Shown in pieces: positions 39,530-49,934 of a stretch of DNA of 64,000 nucleotides. Under the pieces are notes generated by a model. It was not told the origin of the DNA. It made no database searches and saw only the letters and a program-made list of their open reading frames with translations. Position numbers and translations under genes: made by a program. The stretch spans positions 62,001 to 126,000 of the forward strand of contig CAVTXI010000010.1 in the NCBI GenBank assembly GCA_963738615.1, written 5' to 3'. Each line of letters starts with the position of its first letter. Positions within the stretch are counted from its first letter, which is position 1. The DNA is from CAVTWY01 sp963738615. Lineage in GTDB: Bacteria > Pseudomonadota > Gammaproteobacteria > Burkholderiales > Burkholderiaceae_C.

Positions 39530-40946
39530 ACGCAGGGTGACGCGCTCGTCAGCGCGCTTCGTGCCGTGGTCGGCGCAGCGCACGTGCTGTGTCGATGGTG
39601 ACCTGTCCGCCTACGTGGTCGATTGGCGCAAGCGTTGGCGCGGCGTGGCGCGCGCGGTGGTGCAACCGGCCAGCACCGAGGAGGTGGCTGCGGTCGTTCG
39701 CACCTGCGTTGCGCACGGCGCGCCGATCGTGCCGCAGGGCGGCAACACGGGCCTGGTCGGTGGCGGCGTGCCCGATGCCAGCGGCACGCAGGTGCTGCTG
39801 AGCCTGAAGCGCATGCGCAACGTGCGCGCGATCGACACCGCCAACCTGACGTTGACGGCCGACGCCGGCTGCGTGCTGCACAACCTGCAGGAGTCCGCGC
39901 ATGTACAAGGGCTGCTGCTGCCGCTGAGCCTCGCGGCCGAAGGCAGCTGCACGCTCGGCGGCAACCTGGCCACCAACGCCGGCGGCACGCAGGTGCTTCG
40001 CTTCGGCAACACGCGTGATCTGTGCCTGGGGCTCGAGGTGGTCACGCCGCAGGGGGACGTGTGGCATGGCCTGTCGGGACTGCGCAAGGACAACACCGGC
40101 TACGACCTGCGCGACCTGTACATCGGCAGCGAAGGCACGCTGGGCATCATCACCGCGGCGACGATGAAGCTGTACCCGCAGCCGGCGGCGTCAATGACGG
40201 CGATGGCAGCCTGCACCGCCCTGCCCGACTGCGTGACGCTGCTGGGCCTGGCGCAGGCGGCGCTGGGCGCTTCGCTCGAGGGCTTCGAGGTCATGAACGC
40301 GCTGTCACTCGAACTCGTGGCGCGACACATGCCGCAGTTGCGCCAGCCGCTGAGCGGCGCACCGTGGACGGTGCTGATGGAAATGTCCGATACCGAAAGC
40401 GCCGGGCACGCACGCAGACGCCTCGAGATGCTGCTCGAGGCGGCCCTCGAGCGCGGCGTCATCTCCGACGCCGCGGTGGCCGAAAACATCATGCAGTCGC
40501 GCACGATGTGGCACCTGCGCGAAGCGATCCCGCTGGCGCAGGCGCAAGAGGGCTTGAACATCAAGCACGACATCTCGCTGCCGGTGTCGCGCATCCCGAC
40601 GTTCTGCGATGAAGCCGGCGCCGCGCTGTCACGCGCGCTGCCCGACTCGAGGCTCGTGAACTTCGGCCACCTGGGTGACGGCAACCTGCACTACAACGTG
40701 CAGGCACCCGAAGGCGGCGATACGGCCGCGTTCCTGCGCGACCACGAAGACGTGGCCAACCGCATCGTCTACGACGCAGTGGCGGCGCACGGCGGGTCGA
40801 TCTCGGCCGAGCACGGCATCGGGGCGTTGAAGGCGCACGAACTGCGCGATCGCAAGGACCCGACGGCGCTGTCGGTGATGCGGGCGATCAAGCGGGCGTT
40901 GGACCCGCTGGGGACGATGAACCCGGGGCGGGTGCTGTCGGACTGA
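39527..40946 (+). CDS. FAD-linked oxidoreductase (D-lactate/D-2-hydroxyacid dehydrogenase-like; frameshifted)
   Basis: About 473 residues. The N-terminus MTQGDALVSALRAVVGAAHV is in one frame and VDGDLSAYVVDWRKRWRG onward in another, with one extra base near 39588. The PCMH-type FAD-binding domain shows APIVPQGGNTGLVGGGVPDA and GNLATNAGGTQVLRFGNTRD, and YIGSEGTLGIITAATMKLYP. The C-terminal FAD-linked oxidase domain ends with FGHLGDGNLHYNV, SISAEHGIGALKAHEL and LDPLGTMNPGRVL. This is the GlcD/Dld2-like family; whether the substrate is D-lactate, D-2-hydroxyglutarate or glycolate is open. Its start codon is the last step of the tandem-repeat ladder. Confidence 0.88.
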
Positions 40947-40989
40947 GCGCAGCCGACGGACCTGCTACTGCATCGGCTTCTGCAGCTGG

Positions 40990-41469
40990 CTATTGCAGCG
41001 GCCCGTCCAACGCGTCGGGTACCGGCAACGTTGCGAACTCGATGCCCTCGTCGCGAAGCGCCTCGCGCTCATCGGGCGTCGTCTTGCCGCGGATGCCGCG
41101 CTTCTCGGACTCACCGTAATGGATCTTGCGCGCTTCGTCGGCGAAGCGCGGGCCAACGTCTTCGGTGTTCGACAGCACGTGTCGCACGGCGCGCATCCAC
41201 GCGGCCTGCATGGCTTCGGGGCTCGGCACTGCGGGTACCGGCGGTGAATCGGCCGCAACCGCCGTGGAAGCTGCAGCCATGTCGCGCGGCGATGGTTCGC
41301 GCGCGCCGAGGTTCAGTCGCGGCGCGGTCGGGGCTTTCACGATGACCGAGTCGTTGCACAGCGGGCATTCGATGCTTCGCGAGCCGTTCTGCGCCAGGAA
41401 GTCGTCTTCGCTGCTGAACCAGCCTTCGAAGAGATGGCCGTTGGCGCAGCGAAGGTCGAGAACTTTCAT
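40990..41469 (-). CDS. DUF1178 protein
   Basis: 159 residues. MKVLDLRCANGHLFEGWFSS with RSIECPLCNDSVIVKAPTAP gives a four-Cys zinc-ribbon-like N-terminus. The C-terminal helix-rich part (RHVLSNTEDVGPRFADEARK, IHYGESEKRGIRGKTTPDE) is the family signature. Function is unknown. It converges with the FAD-oxidase gene and follows the Nudix gene on the same strand. Confidence 0.88.
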   Translation of the reverse strand: MKVLDLRCANGHLFEGWFSSEDDFLAQNGSRSIECPLCNDSVIVKAPTAPRLNLGAREPSPRDMAAASTAVAADSPPVPAVPSPEAMQAAWMRAVRHVLSNTEDVGPRFADEARKIHYGESEKRGIRGKTTPDEREALRDEGIEFATLPVPDALDGPLQ

Positions 41470-41518
41470 CGTGTGGCGATGATGGCAGATCCGGGCGACG
41501 CTTGCTTTGGTGCGCTGG

Positions 41519-42121
41519 TTAGTCGGCGTCGGCCGGCGCAGCGACCCACTCGAGCGGCCAGCGGCCGGCGCGCCAGCGCTGAAGCATCAGCAGCCCCGCG
41601 AGGGTTTTGGCGTCGGTGATCGAGCCGTTGCGCACACCGGTCTCGAGGTCGGTGTCGGCGACCGTGCACACCTGAAGAAATTCGCCTGCGTCAAGGCTCG
41701 CCTGACCCGCTTGCAGGCCGCGTGCGAACCAGATCTCGATGCCTTCGGTCGAATAGGCGATGGCGTTATGCGTGACACCGGCACGGGCCCATTCGGCGGC
41801 GCGGTAGCCGGTTTCTTCACGCAGTTCACGCCGGCCGCAGGTGAAGACGGGCTCGCCCGCGTCGAGCTTGCCGGCCGGGAACTCGAGCATCACGCGGCCC
41901 ATGGGGTAGCGGTACTGGCGTTCCATCACGACGTGGTAATCGTCGATGATCGGCACGACCATCACCGCGCCGGGGTGCACGATGTACTCACGCTCGGCTT
42001 CGGTGCCATCAGGCAGGCGCACGCGGTCGCGGCGCACGTCGAGGAAGCGGCCGCGCCAGGCGACGCTGGCTTCGACGAGGGTCTCTTCGAGCGACGCGTC
42101 GTCGCCGTCGACGGTGGCCAT
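41519..42121 (-). CDS. Nudix hydrolase (ADP-ribose pyrophosphatase-like)
   Basis: 200 residues from ATG 42121. The Nudix box is complete: Gly at AGKLDAGE, then RRELREETGY (REUxEExGU), preceded by ERQYRYPMGRVMLEFPAG, typical of the ADP-ribose/NudF branch. It likely cleaves nucleoside diphosphate sugars. Its start codon is the last of a chain of overlapping start/stop codons that begins at the nuoN stop, so translation may depend on ribosomes coming from nuoN. Confidence 0.88.
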   Translation of the reverse strand: MATVDGDDASLEETLVEASVAWRGRFLDVRRDRVRLPDGTEAEREYIVHPGAVMVVPIIDDYHVVMERQYRYPMGRVMLEFPAGKLDAGEPVFTCGRRELREETGYRAAEWARAGVTHNAIAYSTEGIEIWFARGLQAGQASLDAGEFLQVCTVADTDLETGVRNGSITDAKTLAGLLMLQRWRAGRWPLEWVAAPADAD

Positions 42122-42165
42122 CACGTGAACATCACGTGGCCATCACGTGGACATCGTGGACATCA
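42119..42165 (-). repeat. 11-bp tandem repeats forming a stop/start ladder between nuoN and Nudix
   Basis: On the minus strand the nuoN stop is followed by degenerate copies of ATGGCCACGTG. The nuoN TGA shares its A with an ATG (TGATG). The chain of mini-ORFs is MSTMST, MAT, MFT, each ending in a TGA that overlaps the next ATG. The last overlap is the Nudix ATG (42121), whose own first codons are again ATG GCC AC. Unit lengths (11, and 20 for the first step) are 2 modulo 3. Confidence 0.82.
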
Positions 42166-43656
42166 CGTGGCCAGGGCGCGCACGATCGCGTCGCGGCACA
42201 AGGACATGAGCCCGTCGGGCAGCAAGCCCAGCACCAGCACGGCCAGACCGTTGACGGCCAGCAGTGCGCGCGCCAGGCCATCGCCCTCCACCGGTTCGAG
42301 CGCGGCGGCCGCGGCCGTGGGTTCGTCGAACCACATCACCTTGACGATGCGCAGGTAGTAGTACGCGCCGATCAGCGACAGCAGCACCGCAATGATGGCG
42401 ACGATGATGAAGCCGCGGTCCCCCGTGGTGACCAGCGCCTGCAGCACCGCGAACTTCGCGTAGAACCCCACCAGCGGCGGCAGGCCGGCCAGCGAGAACA
42501 TGAAGAGCGACATCACGCCTGCCAACCACGGGCTGCGGCGCGCCAGGCCCGCGAGATCTTCGATGCGGTCGCTTTCGAAGCCGCGCCGCGCCAGCAGCAT
42601 GATCAGGCCGAAGGTGCCCAGCGTGGTCAGCACATAGGTGACCAGGTAGAACATCGCCGAGCTGTAGGCATTGGCCGCCGAAAGCGTGTTCTGTCCGATG
42701 ACCGTGGGCGTCAGCCCCAGCAGCACGAAGCCCAGCTGCGCGATCGTGGAGTACGCCAGCATGCGCTTCAGGTTCGTCTGCGCGATAGCCACCAGATTGC
42801 CCAACACCAGCGACGCCACCGCCAGCACCATCAGCATCTGCTGCCAGTCGGGCGCCAGGCCGTTCATCGCCTCATGCAGCAGGCGGACCGTGATGCCGAA
42901 CGCAGCCAGCTTCGGCGCGCCGGCGACCAGCAACGTGACCGCAGTCGGTGCACCGTGGTACACGTCGGGCACCCACATGTGAAACGGCACCACGCCGAGT
43001 TTGAACGCCAGCCCCGCGACGACGAAGACGATGCCGATCGTCAACACACCACGGTTGATGCGGCCGGTCTGGATCGCCTCGAACACCTCGCCGTGGTCGA
43101 GCGTACCGGTGGCGCCATACATCATCGACAGGCCATAGAGCAGGAAGCCGCTGGCCAGCGCGCCGAGGACGAAGTACTTCATCGCGGCTTCGGTCGCCGT
43201 GGCGTCGTCACGCCGCAAGGCCACCAGCGAATACAGCGACAGGCTCATCACCTCGAGCCCGAGGTACACGACCAGGAAGTTGTTGGCCGACACCATGATC
43301 GAGATGCCGAGCAGCGCGAACAGCGACAGGGTGAAGAACTCGCCCTTCAGCATGTCGCGCTCGGCGATGTAGGGCTGCGCGTAGACCATCGTCACGCCCA
43401 TCGCGATGGTGGCGAAGAGCGCCAGCAGGTGGCCCATCGGGTCGGACACCACCAGCCGCTGCATGCCGTAGTTCGCGTCGCCGGCCTGCACGTACGACAG
43501 GTGCATCCACGCCACCACCGCCAGCGTGATCAGCGAGAGCCAAAACGTCGGGCGACGACGGGTGTCGGTGACCAACAGGTCGATCAGCACGATCGCCAGC
43601 GTCAGCAGCAGCAGGACGATCTCGGGGTACAGCACCAGCCAGTTCATCGCGTGCAT
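42163..43656 (-). CDS. nuoN: NADH-quinone oxidoreductase subunit N
   Basis: 497 residues, about 14 membrane helices; one of three antiporter-like proton-pumping subunits of complex I. Signature stretches: YLGLEVMSLSLYSLVALRRD with the TM5 Glu, GVVPFHMWVPDVYHGAPTAV with the buried Lys region, and NLVAIAQTNLKRMLAYSTIA. Four nt separate it from nuoM. ATG 43647 is an alternative start. It is the last gene of the operon; the DUF2818 gene I would expect next in many Burkholderiales is absent, and a repeat ladder to the Nudix gene takes its place. Confidence 0.96.
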   Translation of the reverse strand: MHAMNWLVLYPEIVLLLLTLAIVLIDLLVTDTRRRPTFWLSLITLAVVAWMHLSYVQAGDANYGMQRLVVSDPMGHLLALFATIAMGVTMVYAQPYIAERDMLKGEFFTLSLFALLGISIMVSANNFLVVYLGLEVMSLSLYSLVALRRDDATATEAAMKYFVLGALASGFLLYGLSMMYGATGTLDHGEVFEAIQTGRINRGVLTIGIVFVVAGLAFKLGVVPFHMWVPDVYHGAPTAVTLLVAGAPKLAAFGITVRLLHEAMNGLAPDWQQMLMVLAVASLVLGNLVAIAQTNLKRMLAYSTIAQLGFVLLGLTPTVIGQNTLSAANAYSSAMFYLVTYVLTTLGTFGLIMLLARRGFESDRIEDLAGLARRSPWLAGVMSLFMFSLAGLPPLVGFYAKFAVLQALVTTGDRGFIIVAIIAVLLSLIGAYYYLRIVKVMWFDEPTAAAAALEPVEGDGLARALLAVNGLAVLVLGLLPDGLMSLCRDAIVRALAT

Positions 43657-43660
43657 GGCG

Positions 43661-45220
43661 TCAGCTCCCGAGCTTCGACAGCGCGACGTGCTTCAGCAGC
43701 TCGGTCACGGAGACGTGCATCACGTCGGTGAATGGCTTCGGGTAGACGCCCATCCAGAGCGTGGCGATGGCCAGCGCGCCCAGCATCCAGAACTCGCGCC
43801 GGCTCACGTCTTCCAGTTCGCGAACGTGGTCGTTGGCCACGTCGCCGAAGTACACGCGCTTGACCATCCACAACGTGTAGGCCGCACCGAACACCAGTGC
43901 GGTCGCCGCCAGCATGCCAAGCCAGAAGTTCACCTTCACCGTGCCCAGGATCACCATCCATTCGCCGACGAAGCCGGCGGTGGCAGGCAGGCCGCAGTTG
44001 GCCATCGCGAAGAACACGGCCAGCGCGGTGAACTTCGGCATGGTGTTGACCACGCCGCCGTAGGCCGCGATTTCGCGCGAATGCACGCGGTCGTACAGCA
44101 CGCCGATACACAGGAACATCGCGCCTGACACGAAGCCGTGGCTGATCATCTGCACCAGCCCGCCAGAGACGCCCAGCTCGTTGAAGACGAAGAAGCCCAG
44201 CGTGACGAAGCCCATGTGCGCGACCGACGAGTAGGCCACCAGCTTCTTCATGTCGTTCTGCACCAGCGCGACCAGGCCGATGTAGATCACCCCGATCAGC
44301 GACAGCGCAATGATGAACCAGGCGTACTCGTGCGCGGCGTCGGGGGCGATGGGCATCGAGAAGCGCAGGAAGCCGTAGGCGCCCAGCTTCAGCATGATGG
44401 CCGCCAGCACGACCGACCCGCCGGTGGGCGCTTCGACGTGCGCGTCGGGCAGCCAGGTGTGCACCGGCCACATCGGCACCTTGACCGAGAACGCGGCGAA
44501 GAACGCGAAGAACAGCAGCGCCTGCGCCGTCATGGGCAACGGCAGCCGATGCCACGACACGATGTCGAAGCTGCCGCCCGACTTGAAGTACAGGTACAGG
44601 ATCGCCACCAGCATCAGCAGCGAACCCAGCAGCGTGTAGAGAAAGAACTTGAAGGCCGCATAGACACGGCGCGGCCCGCCCCACACGCCGATGATGATGT
44701 ACATCGGAATCAGCGTGGCTTCGAAGAACACGTAGAACAGCAGCCCATCCAGTGCCGAGAACACGCCGATCATCAGCCCCGACAGCACCAGGAACGCACC
44801 CATGTACTGGTTGACGCGGTCGGTGATGACCTGCCACGCCGAAACCACGACGATGATCGTGATGAAGGCGGTGAGCGGCACGAACCACATCGAGATACCG
44901 TCCACACCCAGGTGATAGTGGACGTTGAAGCGCTCGATCCACAGCGCCTTCTCGACCCACTGCATCGCCGAAGTCGTGGTGTCGAAGCCCGCGATCAGCG
45001 GCAGCGTGACCAGGAACGACACCACGGCGATCAGCAGCGCCATCCACCGGACGGCGCCTGCATTGGGCGCATCGGCCTGCAAGCCGTGGCCGCCGTGACC
45101 GTGGCCGCCGTGGTCAGCTCGAGCCGCCGCCGAAGTGACGTGACGCGGCGCGCCGCCCAGCGCCAGCAACAGCAGGCCGCCAGCGATCGGCAACCAGATG
45201 GCGAGGCTCAACAAACCCAT
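43661..45220 (-). CDS. nuoM: NADH-quinone oxidoreductase subunit M
   Basis: 519 residues, antiporter-like membrane subunit. LGVDGISMWFVPLTAFITII, FEATLIPMYIIIGVWG with the TM5 Glu, MWPVHTWLPDAHVEAPTGGS and DMKKLVAYSSVAHMGFVTLG are diagnostic. Between TM1 and TM2 (residues ~26-55) there is a Gly/His-rich loop (ADHGGHGHGGHGLQAD) not found in E. coli NuoM. Thirty-one nt separate it from nuoL. Confidence 0.96.
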   Translation of the reverse strand: MGLLSLAIWLPIAGGLLLLALGGAPRHVTSAAARADHGGHGHGGHGLQADAPNAGAVRWMALLIAVVSFLVTLPLIAGFDTTTSAMQWVEKALWIERFNVHYHLGVDGISMWFVPLTAFITIIVVVSAWQVITDRVNQYMGAFLVLSGLMIGVFSALDGLLFYVFFEATLIPMYIIIGVWGGPRRVYAAFKFFLYTLLGSLLMLVAILYLYFKSGGSFDIVSWHRLPLPMTAQALLFFAFFAAFSVKVPMWPVHTWLPDAHVEAPTGGSVVLAAIMLKLGAYGFLRFSMPIAPDAAHEYAWFIIALSLIGVIYIGLVALVQNDMKKLVAYSSVAHMGFVTLGFFVFNELGVSGGLVQMISHGFVSGAMFLCIGVLYDRVHSREIAAYGGVVNTMPKFTALAVFFAMANCGLPATAGFVGEWMVILGTVKVNFWLGMLAATALVFGAAYTLWMVKRVYFGDVANDHVRELEDVSRREFWMLGALAIATLWMGVYPKPFTDVMHVSVTELLKHVALSKLGS

Positions 45221-45251
45221 GATCGAACGGTGTCCTGTTCTTTTTCGAGCA

Positions 45252-47294
<2,043 letters not shown>

Positions 47295-47329
47295 GTTCTT
47301 GTTCTTCCTTCTGTTCTTCCCGTCCGGCC

Positions 47330-47647
47330 TCAGCCCTCGAGCGTGTCGAGTTGCTCGACGTCGATCGACGAACGGTTGCGGAACAGCACCACCAGGATCG
47401 CAAGCCCGATGGCCGACTCGGCCGCCGCGACCGTGAGGATGAAGAACACGAACACCTGCCCGTCCATGTTGCCGAGGTAGTGCGAGAAAGCGATGAAGTT
47501 CGTGTTCACCGCCAGCAGCATCAGCTCGATGGCCATCAACAGAACGATCAGGTTGCGGCGATTCATGAAGATGCCGATCACCGACAGCGCGAAGAGCAAC
47601 GCGCCCAGCACCAAGAAGTGATAGAGCGAAAGGGTTTGACCAAGCAT
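47330..47647 (-). CDS. nuoK: NADH-quinone oxidoreductase subunit K
   Basis: 105 residues, three membrane helices: LYHFLVLGALLFALSVIGIF, NLIVLLMAIELMLLAVNTNF with the conserved buried Glu, and VFFILTVAAAESAIGLAILV with the second Glu. The start at 47647 overlaps the nuoJ stop by one base (TGATG) and has AAGGAGGTG upstream; the long frame into nuoJ is rejected. Confidence 0.96.
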   Translation of the reverse strand: MLGQTLSLYHFLVLGALLFALSVIGIFMNRRNLIVLLMAIELMLLAVNTNFIAFSHYLGNMDGQVFVFFILTVAAAESAIGLAILVVLFRNRSSIDVEQLDTLEG

Positions 47648-48336
47648 CACGCACCTCCTTTGGCAGGCGCGGCAGCGGCGGATGCGGCAGGTGCAGCAGC
47701 CGCAGCGGCAGGCGCTACGGCTTCGGCAGCGGCAGCGGCAGGCCGCACGGCATCCATCTGCACGATGCGCAGGCGCTCGGACTTGCGTGCGCGAAGCTGG
47801 ACCGACGGGTCGAGTGCTTTGCTGTCCTTGCGCTGGCGCAAGGTGAGCGCAATGGCCGAGATGATCGCGACCAACAGCAGTACGGCAGCGATCTGCAGCG
47901 GGTACAGGTAGTTGGTGAAGAGCTCGATCCCCAGTTGGCGCGTGTTGCTCATGCCCGCGGTCGCGACGGCTGGCGCAGCGGGCGTGGTGACGCTGAAACC
48001 GCCGCGCAGCACGATGGCCATTTCGAGAACGATCACCAGCCCGACGAGCCCGACCAGCGGGAAGCGCTTCCAAAAGCCCACGCGAAGTTGGTCGGTGTTG
48101 ATGTCGAGCATCATCACGACGAACAGGAACAGCACCATCACCGCACCGACGTACACCAGCACGAGCGCGATCGACAGGAACTCGGCCATCAGCAGCATCC
48201 AGATGCACGCCGCATTGAAGAACGCCAGCACCAGCCACAGCGCCGCATGAACGGTGTTGCGCGCGGTGATGACGCGAAACGCCGCGAACAGCAAGATCAG
48301 CGCGAACGCGTAGAAGACGGCGGTGGTCGGGTTCAT
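47647..48336 (-). CDS. nuoJ: NADH-quinone oxidoreductase subunit J, Ala-rich C-terminus
   Basis: 229 residues. Five membrane helices with LFAAFRVITARNTVHAALWL and IALVLVYVGAVMVLFLFVVMM, the TM3 pi-bulge region of complex I. After the last helix the protein has a basic stretch (LRQRKDSKALDPSVQLRARK) and then a tail of about 45 residues, nearly half Ala, that is absent from typical NuoJ proteins. The stop overlaps the nuoK start. Confidence 0.95.
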   Translation of the reverse strand: MNPTTAVFYAFALILLFAAFRVITARNTVHAALWLVLAFFNAACIWMLLMAEFLSIALVLVYVGAVMVLFLFVVMMLDINTDQLRVGFWKRFPLVGLVGLVIVLEMAIVLRGGFSVTTPAAPAVATAGMSNTRQLGIELFTNYLYPLQIAAVLLLVAIISAIALTLRQRKDSKALDPSVQLRARKSERLRIVQMDAVRPAAAAAEAVAPAAAAAAPAASAAAAPAKGGA

Positions 48337-48353
48337 GGCCAGTCGGGACGGGT

Positions 48354-48851
48354 TCAGCGGAAGCGAGCGTCGTCTGCGCGGGCTTGGGCGATCTCGCGCT
48401 CGTAGCGGTCACCCACGGCCAGCAGCATGTCTTTCGTGAAGTACAGGTCGCCGCGCTTTTCACCGTGGTAGTCGAAGATGTGCGTCTCGACGATCGAGTC
48501 GACCGGGCAGCTTTCTTCGCAGAAGCCGCAGAAGATGCACTTCGTCAGGTCGATGTCGTAGCGCGTGGTTCGACGTGTGCCGTCGGAGCGCTGTTCCGAT
48601 TCGATCGTGATCGCCATCGCCGGGCAGACCGCTTCGCAGAGCTTGCAGGCGATGCAGCGTTCTTCGCCGTTTTCATAGCGGCGCAATGCGTGCAGGCCGC
48701 GAAAGCGCGGGCTCAGCGGTGTGCGCTCTTCGGGGAACTGAACGGTGATGTTGCGCGACAGGAAGTGCCGCCCCGTGAGCTTCATGCCCTTCAACAACTC
48801 GAGCAGCAGGAAGCTCGAGAAGAAGTCTTTGATCGTTGTGGCCGTCGACAT
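48354..48851 (-). CDS. nuoI: NADH-quinone oxidoreductase subunit I
   Basis: 165 residues, peripheral-arm subunit carrying two 4Fe-4S clusters (N6a/N6b) through CIACKLCEAVCPAMAI and CIFCGFCEESCPVDSI. The N-terminal amphipathic helix (DFFSSFLLLELLKGMKLTGR) docks it to the membrane arm. Gaps of 10 and 17 nt to nuoH and nuoJ fit one operon. Confidence 0.97.
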   Translation of the reverse strand: MSTATTIKDFFSSFLLLELLKGMKLTGRHFLSRNITVQFPEERTPLSPRFRGLHALRRYENGEERCIACKLCEAVCPAMAITIESEQRSDGTRRTTRYDIDLTKCIFCGFCEESCPVDSIVETHIFDYHGEKRGDLYFTKDMLLAVGDRYEREIAQARADDARFR

Positions 48852-48861
48852 GTTCAGGCCC

Positions 48862-49929
48862 TCATTTCCAGATATTCCACGGGGACTGAATCCACACGCC
48901 GACGACGACGAGCATGATCAGCGTGATCGGGATGAAGACCTTCCAGCCCAGACGCATGATCTGGTCGTAGCGGTAGCGCGGGAACGACGCGCGCACCCAC
49001 AGGAACATGGTCACCACGACGAAGACCTTGATGCCCAGCCAGATCCAGCCCGGAACCCAGTTGAAGAAGACCGAGTCGATCGGCGGCAACCAACCACCGA
49101 AGAACATGATCACGCACAGCATGCTGACGAGGATCATGTTCGCGTACTCGGCCAGGAAGAAGAGCGCGAAGCTCATGCCCGAGTACTCGATCATGTGACC
49201 AGCCACGATCTCCGATTCGCCTTCGACGACGTCGAAGGGGTGGCGGTTGGTTTCGGCCAGGCCCGAGATGAAGTACACGAGCAGGATCGGCAGCAGCGGC
49301 AGCCAGTTCCACGACAGGAAGTTCAGGCCTTCGTCAGCGCCCCAACCCCGGCCCTGTGACAGCACGATCTCGGTCATGTTCATGCTGTTGCTGACCATCA
49401 GCACGATCACGAGCGCGAAGCCCATCGCGATCTCGTAGCTGACCATCTGCGCCGATGCGCGCAACGCGCCCAGGAAAGCGTACTTCGAGTTCGACGCCCA
49501 GCCCGCGATGATCACGCCGTAGACCTCGAGCGACGTGATTGCCATCAGGAACAGCAGCCCCGCGTTGACGTTGGCGAGCGCCACGTCGGGACCAAACGGA
49601 ACGACCGCCCACGCAGCCAGCGCCGGCATGATCGTCATGACCGGGCCGAGGAAGAACAGGCCCTTGTGCGCTGCGGTCGGGCGGATGATCTCTTTGAAGA
49701 CAAGCTTGATGCCGTCGGCGACCGGCGTCAGCAGGCCCCATGGGCCGACGCGATTGGGGCCCGGGCGTACCTGCGACCAGCCGATGGCTTTGCGCTCCCA
49801 CAGCGTCAGGTACGCGACGCAGCCCATCAGCGGAAGCAGCACCGCGACGATCTTGATCAGGGTCCACACCACGGCCCACAGGTTGGGGCCGAGCAGCGCC
49901 AAGGCGTGTTGATGCAGCGACTCGAACAT
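48862..49929 (-). CDS. nuoH: NADH-quinone oxidoreductase subunit H
   Basis: 355 residues, eight membrane helices, forms the quinone chamber with NuoB and NuoD. VAYLTLWERKAIGWSQVRPG, NRVGPWGLLTPVADGIKLVF and AETNRHPFDVVEGESEIVAG are diagnostic. The start at 49929 (MFESLHQHALALLG) lies 5 nt after the nuoG stop; the longer frame overlaps nuoG and is rejected. Confidence 0.97.
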   Translation of the reverse strand: MFESLHQHALALLGPNLWAVVWTLIKIVAVLLPLMGCVAYLTLWERKAIGWSQVRPGPNRVGPWGLLTPVADGIKLVFKEIIRPTAAHKGLFFLGPVMTIMPALAAWAVVPFGPDVALANVNAGLLFLMAITSLEVYGVIIAGWASNSKYAFLGALRASAQMVSYEIAMGFALVIVLMVSNSMNMTEIVLSQGRGWGADEGLNFLSWNWLPLLPILLVYFISGLAETNRHPFDVVEGESEIVAGHMIEYSGMSFALFFLAEYANMILVSMLCVIMFFGGWLPPIDSVFFNWVPGWIWLGIKVFVVVTMFLWVRASFPRYRYDQIMRLGWKVFIPITLIMLVVVGVWIQSPWNIWK

Positions 49930-49934
49930 GGTGC

